The notes beneath the pieces were generated by a model. It made no database searches and was not told the DNA's origin. It saw only the letters and a program-made list of their open reading frames with translations. From assembly GCA_051453625.1 (NCBI GenBank), contig JBOZIK010000001.1, positions 149,381,127 through 149,445,126 of the forward strand: a DNA stretch of 64,000 nt. Reading direction: 5' to 3'. The number at the start of each line of letters is the position of its first letter. The first letter of the stretch is position 1. This stretch comes from Welwitschia mirabilis. Its lineage: Eukaryota; Gnetophyta; Gnetopsida; Welwitschiales. A program made the translations under genes and the position numbers. Shown here in pieces: positions 36,789 through 48,877 of the stretch.

Positions 36789-38197
36789 TGTCATGACCCT
36801 ATTTTTAAGTTAAACGTAAAAGCATGAATCTTTTTTTAAATAAATTACATTACATTTATTAAATGTCATAATGGATTAATTAGGTTGTGACTAAAAGACT
36901 TGCCTCTTAATTACACATAGGATTCACATCAAGTAAACTATGTAATGATATCTCACTCAACTAATTCCAAAACCAATATTAAGGTTAATTAGAACCTTAA
37001 TTAGGAGAAAATAAAAGAAGTGTAAAGGTTGCAGTTAATTGATTGGTTACACCAACAGCTAAGTAACCATGCCTACATAATTCTCATACAGAGGAGTTGA
37101 GATCATGCATAGTTCTATCTTGAATCTTATTTTAATCTTCACTAAGATGCATGAGCATAAGATAGATTAAAGTATTTTATGTCAATTACATGTGGTAATA
37201 AGAGGCATGTAAGAATGTAAAGAAAAATGCAAGAACTCAACATTCAAACCAACATTAATAGATATTACACACAAAAATATGTACATATACATAGTAAATG
37301 ATATATATAAAAGTATAGAAGGTAGTTAGTTAAGAACTCTCAAGGTTACAACATCTAATCCTATTAAAGAATTATAATACATGAGTGATAATAATACACA
37401 TGTATATTAACATAAATCAGATATATAGGTATCCAAGTAAACCCCCTGCTTACTTGGCCAAAATATCCATTAGTAAACTTCATCACTAAGTTTAAGAGAC
37501 CTCAAATATCTTTACTATAGCATCTTCATAAGATCCAATGGGAGGGAAGTATCATAATAGTATGTCATTAGAGTAAACTCATGTAGAATTGTAATTAACA
37601 CACAAACATAAATATACATACACACACATGTCATTCTTGCAGGATACTCATAGCTACTTCTTTTATAACATAACATATTAAATCTACTAATATATAAATT
37701 TAAAATGTATAAAATGAAAAACGAAATAGCCTATATGCCACTAATTAAGTCATTAATCTCAATGGACTTATATTATAGAAATTTAAGAATAAGACAGCCA
37801 ATTAAATACCAAGTTATTTTAATGAGTATCAAGAATAATCACTATTATTATATCATTTTATGCATAGGATAACAAATAACTACTTGGAATAGTCAACTCT
37901 TATGCAATAACATGTAAGAAATTATATTTAGACATACATACCTCAAAAGTATCAAGAATGCTAGAATCAACTATGATCATTGGGTGTTCTGCTAAAACTT
38001 ACATCATTATGCAACTATACTATGTATACTATAACCACATTAAATCATACTAAATGCGGCATGATTATTAGAAAATACATGTGACAAATGTCATTATAAT
38101 ATTATGGATTTTTGTATAAAACAAATAATATAGAAAAACATGCCATACACTTTAGTGGAGAGAATAATGTAATGGCATAGTATTCTAGGGTGTTATA
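36789..38197 (-). repeat. LTR (5' in element orientation) of a - strand LTR element
   Basis: Partner of 32742-34159 (1409 bases). The + strand starts 'tgtcatgaccc' and ends 'agggtgttata', that is, TATAACACCC...GGGTCATGACA on the - strand, a near-perfect TGTAACACCC-type LTR with one changed base at the start. The primer-binding site lies directly next to it. Confidence 0.78.
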
Positions 38198-38904
38198 TGA
38201 TATTTCATTAAGTAGGTGGCTTTTACAATCTTTTCTTATAATTTTAAGGTTGAGATGATTGATGTTAAAACTTATGATACCTTTTGTGCTTTTCACTTTC
38301 AACATTGAATTGTAAGACGATTTGTCCTTAAATAGTGGTGATATTGTTCTAATGGTACAAGTTCCATTTGTATTTTAATTTCATTTGCAATTTACACCAA
38401 ATGATCTGGTAATTAGCCCAAAATACAATCATTCTTTAACAATATAAATACCATAATTCTTTAACAATATATTATTTAAATTAATAAAATGATGATAATC
38501 ATTATAGTTTTATTTATTTAGGCTTGTTTGGAATTACTTTATGGTAACAATCACCTTTAGTAATTAGCAAGAATTCTTTGATTATTATTTATTCTTTTAA
38601 AAGATTTCTACAATGTATTTTGAAACAATCTTTGATTTTGTTTAAACAAACTAGTAGTAAGTATTTGAAGCTCCTTACAATCCATGTAAAAGAATGATAA
38701 TTAGAATTATCTTATACTATATAACTAACAACTCTAATTTTACTTTTAAAGATACTACTCTTTGCATTCATAATTAAGGCATATATCTCCTTAATCAAGA
38801 AGTATTTTTTCAATAGAATTAATTCTTAACTATACCTCTTATGCACCAATTATCATGGCATAGCAAACTTCAATGGAGGTTTTGGATCTCATCTTTGCAA
38901 ATAT
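38198..38904 (-). repeat. Internal 3' segment, copy next to right LTR
   Basis: Second copy of 34160-34835, lying upstream (on the - strand) of the 5' LTR where host DNA would be expected. It ends abruptly at the CACTA insertion at 38905. This makes the order internal-LTR-internal-LTR, a tandem element sharing one LTR. The - strand open frame 38102-38305 crosses the LTR edge and is chance. Confidence 0.6.
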
Positions 38905-39235
38905 CACTACAAGAAATATAGGCTTCTAAGAAATTTCTAAAACACCTTAAAAACCAATAAAAAATGTCTTAAAGGTTTTTAAGGAATTTCTTTACAAAAT
39001 GCTTTAGAAAGGATCACCTTAGGCCTTTAAGGAATTTCTAAGGTGTTTGAATAAAAATGCCTTAAAATGTATTTTAAGGCATGTTTCTAATAAGTGCCTC
39101 AAAATGCTTTTGAGGTGTGTTTTAAAATGAATGCCTTAAAATGTTTTTGAGGAGTTTCCCTAGATAAATGTCTTAAAATCCTTCTAAGGTGTTTTATCAA
39201 ATAAACACCTCAAAATGTTCACAATAGTTTAAAAA
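38905..39235 (+). repeat. CACTA left terminal and subterminal repeats
   Basis: Terminal inverted repeat plus a cluster of some twelve short direct and inverted units around 'caccttaaaa', 'gccttaaaatg', 'tttaaggaattt' and 'ttttgaggtgt'. Such clusters are where CACTA element proteins bind in characterised elements. Confidence 0.7.
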
Positions 39236-41580
39236 AATACATGATTTATGTACTATTTACTGATCATTCCATATAAGTAATTACTAGGATTTAAAGGGAT
39301 AGATTAAAAGCTAATATTTTGAGAGCAAGAATCTGCAGCTTAGTTCTGATGTCTAGATCTCGTCTGTTTTTCTCATTTCTTTCATGAGGCCTCATTCATG
39401 TTCTAATTTCTCCCATGAAGCCTCATTTATGTTTCTTCCTACTTAATATGCTTCTGAATTAATTTACTTTAAAGTTGATTAATCTCCCTTTTTTATAAAT
39501 GTCATAATATTCATATCTATGCTAAAAAAGTGAGATCTAAGAAATATTCATTTTGTGTAGCAGATATCTATCTTTTAACAATGATCTTATATCTATAATC
39601 TATTTTCCTTAGATCCAAAACTAAAAAAAGGAAATATGAGTAGTTAAACATACCCATTTTACTTACATTATCTATGAAACAAACTTTTAAGAACTCAACT
39701 AATTACCCATACCTAAAAATGATGATAGAGCCTTTTAATGTAGAAATGCTTAAAGTTCTTCTAAAGAGGGGCATAACCCTGTGTAAAGACAAGGCAAGAG
39801 AAACATGGTTAAAACTTGAAACTAAAGTTAGCCTTTTATTTAGAGGTTGAAAACAAGAATCTTCCATGAGGTCTTAAGTTTTAAGTAACATTGATTCAGC
39901 TCTTCCAAATGAAAAAGTACCTTAGATTGTAAGGTTGAGAAGAGAAAATCAATAGGAAGTTACAAGAATGCATCTTCAAATTTATGATCCTCAAGAAGAA
40001 GAATAATTTCACTTACATTATCTCAAAGCTAATAGATTGTTTCTCAAGATAAAGCTAAGAGTCAAGAAGGAACGATAACTACTAGCTAAGAAAGTATCCA
40101 AGGAATTCATGAATCTAAGATCTAATATTACAATCAAGCCAATATAAAGCTTTTTCATAAATCAGGTTAGGTCTAAAGGACCAATTAATAAGGTATTACC
40201 AAATCTAAAGTTGAAAATGCTGCTGCTACCCATGTTTAATACAATCTCAAATAGAAAATTCCAAAAAACTAGCAAAATGGAAATCCATTGTAGCTTACAT
40301 CATTAGCAGAGCAGGAACTTAAACTCAAATTAAGATAAAATCCTTTTAATGAGATCATTTTAATAAAATCTAGAATTTGAAATTAAGGGTTTCATTACTA
40401 CTGAAGAATAATTATTTCCTATTTTTTATTTATGTCTCACTCCTAAGAGCTTTTGTTGCAGGCTACTTTCCCTTGTTTAGTAATTATTCATATGTTGAAT
40501 ATGACCATAATATTTACAACACATATGCATTAAGATTCATATGGGTTAGAATATAGCATTTAATGCATAGAAATTACTTACAAGTTTCCACATTTCTCAA
40601 AATAAAATTATTGAAAAACAAAGTAATATTTGAATATTTCAAAGTCTAGTAGCTTACTAAGAAGACCTCAACTGAAGTAGGAATTAGCTGGTTCCTTTAC
40701 ACTTGCTCCTTTCTTCCTCCTCAACTTCATTTATCTTCCAAAGAAAATCATCATACAAATAAAGAACATAACTATAGAAACATTTTTATCTCTTAGTAAA
40801 TAAATCAATCTCAAATAGGCAGTGAGAAATAAGATTAGAAGCATCACTATATCCTTAGATTAAAAAATTCAAATCAGATAAGAAATAGAAAATAAGATTA
40901 GAAGCATGGATACATTTCTCAGAATAAAAAGAACCCAAAAGGATAGTAGACAATGACAAATAAAAGCTCATAAAAGTTGATCATCATCGTGGATGAACTA
41001 ATTAGATTTCAAAGGCTTATTCTTGCTACATTTGGATTATAAATTATTCCTTAACACATTTGTTATGGCTTCTTGTTGGCCTTGTAATAAAATCAATATT
41101 AATAGTCTCAGCTAAAAAGTTTATTAGAATAAAATATATTTATTTTAAAATTTGAGCAAACAAGTATGCAAGTCACTTACATGCAGTACTCTATTCCAGT
41201 TTCTATCACTCATAAATTTGTGAACACATAAGATGACAATGCTCCCATTATTTACACTTTATGTTAACTATCTATTAGATTAAATAGACTACTTATTGAT
41301 TACAAATATGATTTGCTGATGCTAATAGAACTTCATGAAAATAATGTTCTTATTACATTCTATACTAGAGATCATGATGACAAAGACAAGTAAATTACCA
41401 TCACTTTGTTGGACATGCTTAATGGAGAGTAAGATGGCTGTTGTAATGAGAATGCACCAATTAAAAAGGAAAAGTCCAATGCAATAAAGTTTGAGTAGGA
41501 TAATTTTTATTTTTAAATATAAGTAATAATTAGCATGTAATTTCTAAAGGCACATAATGATAAATAATTTTCTATTTCAG
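39236..41580. other. CACTA interior, left part, no gene recognised
   Basis: AT-rich sequence with no readable domain. A polypyrimidine-AG ('tttctatttcag', ending 41580) looks like a splice acceptor directly before the gag-like segment that follows. Confidence 0.35.
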
Positions 41581-41770
41581 ATTCAAATATTACAAGAAGT
41601 TCCAATCAAGAGATTCTTTTAGTAAAAAGACCAGCAAGTTAAATGTTCTAATTTTTTACTATAAGAATGAAGGATCTAACTAAAAGCCTAAAGAAGCCAA
41701 ATATGTAGCAGAGAATGTGACTATTGGTATAGTCTTAGTTCCATTCATCTATTTTCTATGGCTGAGAAAT
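41581..41770 (+). pseudogene. Copia gag tail remnant
   Basis: The frame reads KKFQSRDSFSKKTSKLNVLI, then FYYKNEGSN, then KPKEAKYVAENV. This resembles the basic 'K..SRDRSKS..K.V.C.YC.KEGH.K..CP..KKK..EANVVE' tail of copia gag, with the zinc-knuckle cysteines lost. It lies a few hundred bases before RT of the same strand; integrase and protease are missing between them. A weak call from motif order alone. Confidence 0.45.
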
Positions 41771-42034
41771 TAGGGTGTTCCACCAAAAATGTTGGATGTT
41801 CCACTATTTATGTTATCCTTTTGTATGGTTGAAAAATCTAAATGTCCCATTAAAAACTTTGGACATCTTGCTATCTAACCTATGGTACTTTGAATTTCTA
41901 AAACATGACTTAGTTGGTGAGTAAACCATGAGCATTGGTGAGAGTTTCTTCAAGAAATATGATCTAGAAGACATGATCTATCACTCCACTTTACTCATCA
42001 TTGAAACCAATCATCCAATTACTCTAATAGCATG

Positions 42035-42960
42035 GTTTCTATGAAACAAAATCAGCTTAGGAACTTAGTAGACTTCCTAAAATATAAGAAAACTTATAAA
42101 AGAGATGGTTCTTTAAAGGAAAAAATGAAAATAATGGAGCCATCAAGCAGTAAGCTAGACTTTTTGTGAAAGATTTATAGCAAGTATCTAGGGTAGATTT
42201 CCTTGAATTTTTATGCCAGTTATTAAAATGACTATGATAAGGACATGTACTTCATCAAGTAGCTTTTATAGACTTGAAAAAACCTTCCTTATTAGTAATT
42301 TAGTGGAATAACTATACATGGAATAGCCTAAGAGACTTGTGGTCAAGGGGTGTTGGGTGTGTAGACTGAGTAAAAAGTTGGAAGGGCTGAAATAAACTCC
42401 AAGATAGTGGTACCTATTTGAATCCTTCATGCTCTAATAAAACTATAATAAAAGTGAGTCTAACAATTATTATATGTTTATAAAAATATTGCAAGATGAA
42501 AATCATATTATTTGCTAATGTATATAGATGATACGCTTAGAGCGTCATCCAACTAGATGGCCATTAAAGACTTGAAATATCAATAAAATAAGCACTTTTC
42601 ATAGACATAGGAAACACCAAGTAAATATTAGGCATCAGGATTCAGAAGGATATGATAGGCAAGAGTTACTATTATCACTAGAATGTATGTAAAGAATATA
42701 CTCTCAAATTTAATATGAATATTTATAAACCTATAATAACTCCTTCACTTATACATTTAAAATTAATCAAGGGTGACCTCCTTATTGAGAAGAAAAATTC
42801 AATAATAGCAAGTCCATGCTCTAAGCAATCTGATGTATTTTATTCTATGTACATAATTTGACTTAGTTCATGCTATTGAATTTATAAGTAGATTTATGAA
42901 TTATCCAAGCAGGCTATAAAGTTGATTATGAAGCATTTGAAAAATACTTTCTATTCTTCT
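42035..42960 (+). pseudogene. Ty1/copia reverse transcriptase remnant
   Basis: RT of a copia element, disrupted by frameshifts. In order: MKQNQLRNLVDFLKYKKTYK and RDGSLKEKMKI (the 'N.TWELVDLP.GKK.IGCKWVFK.K' start), then KLDFL (the 'KARLV.KG' block). EQPKRLVVKG, CRLSKKLEGLK and TPR-WY match 'MEQPEGF...CRLKKSLYGLKQAPRQWY'. LLMYIDDTL at 42515-42540 is the catalytic Y-x-D-D, intact as YIDD (42521-42532). KEYTLKFNMNIYKPIITPSL matches 'ILERFNM....P..TPL'. SDVFYSMYII and SRFM-YPS match the 'GSLMYAMVCTRPDI...VSRFM.NPG' end. The fragment is inside the CACTA element and may be an insertion into it or captured. Confidence 0.75.
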
Positions 42961-45100
42961 CTATATTTTGAGAAAGAAACCATATAATTAAAAGGATTTA
43001 TTATGTTATCAAACAAAGAAATTTTGGCTAAAGTATACTATGGATCAAGAATCAGAGAACTTCATAATATAATAAAAAAAGATTTATTCTATAAACCATT
43101 AAGAAGCACTAAATTAGATCGAATTATGAAATCTAAGAAAAAGCTGCCTAAAACCATAACCATAAATAATGAATATGATAAACATGAAATTGGATCTAAT
43201 CTAAATAAGATAATCTCTACATCACTAAATAGTGTCTCTCTTCTAATAAATGATAATATAAAAAATATGATTAAGTAGAAAAGAAATTAATAATCAGAAA
43301 ATCTCATTAGAAAAAGCCTATTATCACAAGAGAAGTAATTAAAAAATAGCATCTAGGAAAGTACTTGAGGATTAAGTAATTAACAAAAAACATCATACCT
43401 CTAGTACTTCCCTTTAAGGATGAAACCAACAATTAAACTATAGAAGCTATTAGTACTCAAGATGAAAAACATGATAAAAAAAATATGATGATGAATAAGA
43501 GGGTATAAGACCATTAGAATCAAACAAAATGACCTCACTAATATCTAATAGATCAAGCACTAGAAACAAGGGATAGATTATCTATAGCCATCCTAAGCAA
43601 AGAGTTGAACAGGATTGTAGAGGTGATTATTGCCTTGATTAAATTTGAAAAAGGCTTAACAAGAATTTTAAGTCTTTAAATTTCTTAGCCTTAACACATA
43701 TATATCAATAGAAAGTAACTCTATAAATAAGAATTATCTATTATGGAGAAAACCAGTTTATTTTGTCTAAATTTTATATAGATTAATAACTGCATAGATT
43801 AATGATTACATAGCTCTATAGGTAACTTTAATTACATAAGGTAATGTACCACTATCTGCTATTATAACAACATGTATAATTTTGTTATATGTTTTTTACT
43901 CCATTATTAATAATTTTTTTATCTAGAACATCTATACTAATAGATGCTGAGAAACTGACATTGGATATCCTTACTATTTGAAATAGACCCATTAAGACTT
44001 AGCTCTATTATTGTTTGTAGGTAGTAGTTGCATTAGTTTTGGCAAGCTTATTATTGCAAGCTATTTATCCAAGGATATTTAATGATATTAAATCCTTCTC
44101 ACCTCTTTTTGCAGTGTTGAGCTCATCATTGTTGCTTGTAGGTGAAATTATAGCACTATTACTTATAGGTTACTTCACTATTTTGAGTTGTTAATTTTGA
44201 ATATTATTTCTATTCATATCGATAAGACTAAGGTTTAACATACCTCCCTTGATAATTTCTAGTGTATTCTTTGCAAATACAATTCTTCTCGTTTAGTTTC
44301 ATCTAGAAATTTTGGCATAATGAACATTTTTAATAAGTAATTAGCAAGTGTCATTTTCTTACTTATAATGCTACATGATGCTAGTTATATCATTAGGTAA
44401 GACATGCTTTTCCTCAGCTATTAGCTACTATTCCACACTTGTTATGTGTGTTAAAACTTATTTATTAATACAGTTATTTGTTTTCTATTTTAGGTTTTAC
44501 TATTCTTTCTTAAAAGATATTGACTCTCATGTTGAATTTTCCCTAGTTATTTTCTTTCACTTGTTTCTAGATTAGAAAAAGCATAGTGTAGAGAAATATT
44601 CATTAGTGTAGAGAAATATTCATTAAATTAAGTGCCCATGCTATAATTTTGTTGGGAATGAATGGCATTTCAAATATCTTTAACTATTTTATTTGAACTA
44701 GTTTGTGTTGTAATTTTTTAAGGTAGGGACGTAGAACCCTTCATTAGGTGTTGTACTAGTAAGCATAAATTTTACTTTTCTCCTCTTATCACTATTCCTA
44801 GAGTTCATTAGAAAAGCATAAAATAGGTAATAAAATTCATGTATTAGAAAACAAAATGACATGTTTTTACTTGAAAATTTGTGATGATGTATATTTCTCT
44901 CAAAGACAAAAATTTCCAAGATGCTTGACAATGACAATTTTAACCTCAAAAAGGAAAGATATTCCTATTCCTACATTTTTGCTGCTACATTAACTTTTGA
45001 AATCATAGTATAATTAGAAGGTTCTTTGGTTCCTTTTAATTAAAGTTATTAAGCACATTTGCCAGTTGATCAGTGAAGCAACCAAATATAGAAGCTAATG
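42961..45100. other. CACTA interior, middle part, no gene recognised
   Basis: Includes a 91-codon forward open frame (43003-43278, Lys/Asn-rich) and a hydrophobic forward frame (44375-44575) that match nothing I know. A 21-base unit 'agtgtagagaaatattcatt' is repeated in tandem at about 44585-44626. Confidence 0.35.
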
Positions 45101-45119
45101 GAGGTGATATTTTTACCTC

Positions 45120-46300
45120 TTCTCATTTAGAACACAAATTCTTTGGAAGTCTTATTGATGAAAATGGTAAATTAAATGAAAAAGTAATGGATATGTAAGA
45201 TAATATTTTGAAAAGAAATCATGAATAATATGAGAGTATTCTGACTTTGTATTTTACTCATTGTTTTTCATTTTCTGGGATAAACATTTTTAAGAAATTT
45301 GCTACTGACAATACTAAGTAATTATCCAGATAAGAATTGCATGGTCTTGTTATTAGTCTAGAAGTCAATGGGCCATACCTAACATTAATTATTTTGAACA
45401 AAATTATGGAGCATTTTAATGTGGAGAGTGATAAAACCATAATTAAAAAAGAATTCAAGGATGGACTATGTATATGGCATTCTATTGCAAATTCTACAGT
45501 TCATTTTTCAAGACAAACATTAGTCTCTAATTGGCTTTACACAGTAAGATTTTAATATTCATCTAGAAACTAGTTACATAACAAACTAGCCATTTCCCAC
45601 TGATGCTATACCTTAGAGTAATTAAATAAGCTATTATTTCTCATAAGCATAGTGTAACTTTCAATTCATTATTTACTAAGTCAAAAGCTAGTTAAATTAT
45701 CCATATTACTCAAATTTTTTTTTTCTTTTGCTCTTCTATTAAGGAGTTAAACATGATTATGTATTGCTCAAGTTTTAGGTAACAATTTGAGAGCATTTCA
45801 TGTCAAATTATAAGGATGAGTTATTAAATGTTGTCATCTACACTTGAAAATGTGATGGTTATATTCTAAAACCGCATAGATAGATCATGAATACTATTTA
45901 ATGTTATTAATGCTTCTATAAAAAATGAAGAATAAGTTAGATTCTCTTATGGAGATTGACAAGAAAAACAGAATAGAAGGTGTTGAAAACTACAATGAAG
46001 AAAAGCTGGAGGTTGCTAGAAATCCCATGGAAACATATATAAAAGCCCTTTTTCTCTTGTTGGTAGGAATAGTAGTTGTAGAAATTTTTGCAAATACATT
46101 ATTACATGTAATAGATAGTTTCCCAAGTGCTATGTTACTTTTTTTTTTTACAGGCATTTTTGTAGATTGATTAGTAGATTTAGTGGATAGTTTCCCAAGT
46201 GCTTTCTTCCTTCATTTTTCATCTCCTTCATAACAATGCCTTTTACCACAAACTCTAGTGAGGCCATCTTAGCTATCATCTTTGCATTTGAAAATCAGAA
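45120..46300 (+). pseudogene. Fragment of a plant Na+/Ca2+ exchanger-like (NCL) gene
   Basis: NCL proteins are plant membrane exchangers with EF-hands between two exchanger halves. Four pieces occur in the right order. HLEHKFFGSLIDENGKLNEK (45124-45195) matches the segment before the EF-hands. KKFATDNTK, ELHGLVISLEVNG, KIMEHFNVESDKTIIKKEF (about 45280-45480) match the two EF-hands, with key loop acids lost. ETYIKALFLLLVGIVVVEIF and NTLLHVIDSFPSA (46030-46130) match the transmembrane 'K....L.GT.IA..FADPLVDAVDNFS' segment. LPSFFISFITMPFTTNSSEA and ILAIIFAFENQK (46206-46299) match the second exchanger alpha-repeat 'PSFFISF...PLATNSSEAVSAIIFA'. Stops and frameshifts disable it. It lies wholly inside the CACTA ends, suggesting capture of a host gene fragment. 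Confidence 0.72.
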
Positions 46301-47780
46301 ATAAACTAGTTCATGGACCTTCTATGAGGTTTAAAATCTATCTTTCTACTAAGAAAGTTCTCATTATGTTAACTAAAAAGAATTTAAAAAAGATCTCGAT
46401 CATTTGTGTTAACATGTCTTATAAGAAGACTAAAGAGAGAGGATTTTTTTAACAGTGATTCTAATTAATAGGGTGCAATTGAAAAGAATAATCTGGTTCT
46501 ATTTATTTTTACCTTGATCTCTCCTAATTCTTTTATAATATTGGGATTTAACTTCACTTCATTCTTTTATAACATTGAAGAAAATAAGTTTCTTTTGTTT
46601 GAACTCCAACATTTAATTAATGCATTTTTAATATGTATATACTGTCCAGCACATGCAAATTTAAACTTTGATGTCTCCAAACTTGACTTACACATGACCC
46701 AATTAAAATTCAATGTTACACTTTGAATAACACTAATGCGTAAAGTGAAGACCCTCTCGATACCACTAACTATTATATATATAATAGGTTTCTTCAAAGG
46801 CAAAGGTTTAATTCAATAGAATATCAATGAGGAAATGAATCAGATAGAGGGATATCACTGGTAGTGAGAATAAAAAAGGTAGCAGATAGAGCTTATATAC
46901 AAGGGATGCTATAATAGAACACAAAAGGAATAAGGGATGCTAAAAAGAAATACATTGGGAGTAGGAGATGCCAACAATACTAAGTAAAGGTTAAATAAAG
47001 AATAAATACCATGAGGTAGGGGGCATAAGTATTCAAGGATGCTAGTCAGCACTAAAGAAATAAGACTACTATATAGGATTATTGAGAAAGATGAAAAATG
47101 AAAACATGGAAACATAATTATGAAAACATGAAAACATCAAATGCATTACGGTTTTGCTAGAATCAATTTATTAATGAGTAGAAATAAGAATTACCTAGTT
47201 TTATTCAAGTGTTGAAAGTCATCTCTACATTACATTCAAATGCATTGGCAATTACCTAAGAGTATCTATGATCTATACTTTGTAGAAATCATTATTGGAA
47301 TTTAGCTTTGCATTTTTGTGGCATCTGCATCATGAAGAAGAATTAGAGAAAGCAGAGGAAGAAGAGGGATTCTTTTGACTTCTTCTTCTTTTGAAGGCCT
47401 CCTTTTCTACCTTTTCCTTAGAAGGTTTCCTTCTCAATTCTGTCCCAAAGTGACAACATTTCTCAGGATATGCAAGGAAATGATGCAGATGCAGAATCAT
47501 AGTATCCATTTCTAACAAAGGACATAAAAAATGCAAGCAAGAATATCAATATGCTCCTTCAGGATAACTAAAAGAACTAGACTCACACAGAGTATGGACT
47601 GTCAAGAGTGCTCATAGAGAATGAACTATCAAGTCCTAGCATATGCAGAAACTTACCTTCCATAGAACCACTAGGGTATCAAGATCATCTCATAAGAAAT
47701 ACATAATTTCCCATGTTGTGCTTTCAGTGTGAGGATTTTAGTTTTAGCAATGTAGGGTTGAATTATTTTTTAATAAGCAT
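46301..47780. other. CACTA interior, right part, no gene recognised
   Basis: No continuation of the exchanger was found after the alpha-repeat block. A - strand frame (47330-47536) ends in a Lys/Ser-rich tail and is unassigned. The rest is AT-rich. Confidence 0.35.
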
Positions 47781-48044
47781 ATCTTTTATGGCATTTATCG
47801 TATTAAGTGTCTTAAAAGATTTTAGCTTTTACAACTTTTTTTTATTTATGCATTTTACACATTTAGGACATTAATCTATAAATGCCTTAAAAAGATTTCT
47901 CATGGGCTTTTAAGATGTTTATTTAAAAAACACCTTAAAAAGACTAGTTTATTTTATTTGAGGCATTTATTTAAGGCATTTTTTAGGAATTTATTTAAGG
48001 TGTTTATTTAAATAAATGCCTTAAAAGGCTCTATTTCTTGTAGT
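47781..48044 (-). repeat. CACTA right terminal and subterminal repeats
   Basis: Inverted counterpart of 38905-39235. It has at least eight 'gcatttatttaagg/aatgccttaaaa' units in both orientations, ending in 'ctatttcttgtagt'. The final G of the expected TAGTG is missing, and TAT follows as the target duplication. Confidence 0.7.
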
Positions 48045-48047
48045 TAT

Positions 48048-48875
48048 CCTAATCCCTTCTTTTAAAATGTGATGGCCTAAAACAATTCCATATTGGACAA
48101 GGAGAAAACTCTTTTCCTAACTCAATTGTAAACCACTTTAAATATATTAATATAGGAATTTTTCTAATCTCACTAACGTTTACTCAAAAGTATCATCAAA
48201 TATGAAGAAGTCATCTATAAAAATTTCAATAGAGTCTTCTATTATATCAGAAAAAATTCTCATCATGGCTCTTTGAAAAGTTCTAGGGGCATTGCAAAGT
48301 TCAAAGGGCATTCATTTAAAAGCAAAGGTTCCAAAGGTAGATGTAAAAGTAGTTTTAACTTAGTTTTTAATTGCCATGCAAATTTGATTATAGCCACTAT
48401 ATCCATCAAGAAAATAATAGTAGGCATAATCTTAGATTCTATTAAGAACTTGATTAAGAAATGGTAAAGGAAAATGATATTTTTTAGTGACCTTATCAAG
48501 TTTTTAGAAATTGATGTATATTATCCATTTTCCCCCTTTTTTTGGAACTATTGTTAAAGGACTAACCCACTAATTATCAGCTATGGCATATATAATTCTA
48601 GCATCTATAAGTTTAATTATTTTATCTTTAATGATTTGTTTAAGAGTTGGATTTAGTCTTCTTTAAGTTACCTAATAGGTTTAGCATTATTTTCAAGATA
48701 GATTTTATGTTAAACTATGGAAAGAGGAATGGCATCTAGGTCTTTATGTGTCCAAGCAAAGTCATTTTTCTTTTATTTTAAGAGTGAGATCAAATAAATT
48801 TCTTATTGAGAAGTGAGAAGGTCACTGATTATCAAGGGTTTCATTTGATTTCTAAAAAGAAAAATGTATTTTAGA
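48048..48875 (-). pseudogene. Ty3/gypsy reverse transcriptase, interrupted by the CACTA insertion
   Basis: On the - strand, from 48875 down: LISLLK-KKNDFAWTHKDLD and HKIYLEN (the linker block 'L..VL..HK.AIGWTIADIKGI....C.HKI.LE'), then a degraded 'Y.....V.KKGG' region. Then come KWIIYINF and KLD, YHFPLPFLNQVLNRI and FLMDIVAIIKF (the 'MCIDYRKLN..T.KDHFPLPFIDQMLERL...FLDG.SGYNQI' blocks). MPFELCNAP-TFQRAMMRIF and IEIFIDDF follow, with the catalytic x-D-D intact (48207-48221). GIVLGHHILKEGIRI ends at 48048, where the CACTA right end begins. Several stops occur. The rest of RT and the RNase H should lie left of 38905 but were not recognised there. Confidence 0.8.
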
Positions 48876-48877
48876 TC

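Larger units (their letters stand above)
38905..48044. mobile_element. CACTA (En/Spm) DNA transposon carrying foreign fragments
   Basis: The left end is CACTACAAGAAATATAGGC (38905). The right end, read on the - strand from 48044, is ACTACAAGAAATAGAGCC, so the inverted repeat agrees at about 16 of 18 positions; only the outermost base is lost on the right. CACTACAAGAAA is the classic CACTA end. The three bases outside each end are TAT (38902-38904 and 48045-48047), the 3-bp target duplication expected for this class. Both ends carry subterminal repeats of 'acaccttaaaa/tgccttaaaa' in both orientations. No transposase was recognised inside. Instead the interior holds copia gag/RT debris and a fragment of an ion-exchanger gene. 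It lies inside a gypsy RT. About 9.1 kb. Confidence 0.75.

Noticed and set aside
43003-43278. 91-codon Lys/Asn-rich forward frame after the copia RT
   Set aside because: Considered as copia RNase H, but the expected 'DADWAG' and 'LSSTEAEY' blocks are absent; left unassigned.
45258-45458. - strand frame overlapping the exchanger fragment
   Set aside because: The forward strand over the same bases reads as EF-hand region of the exchanger, so the reverse frame is a shadow.
48273-48467. 64-codon forward frame over 48.3 kb
   Set aside because: It is the reverse of the gypsy RT.
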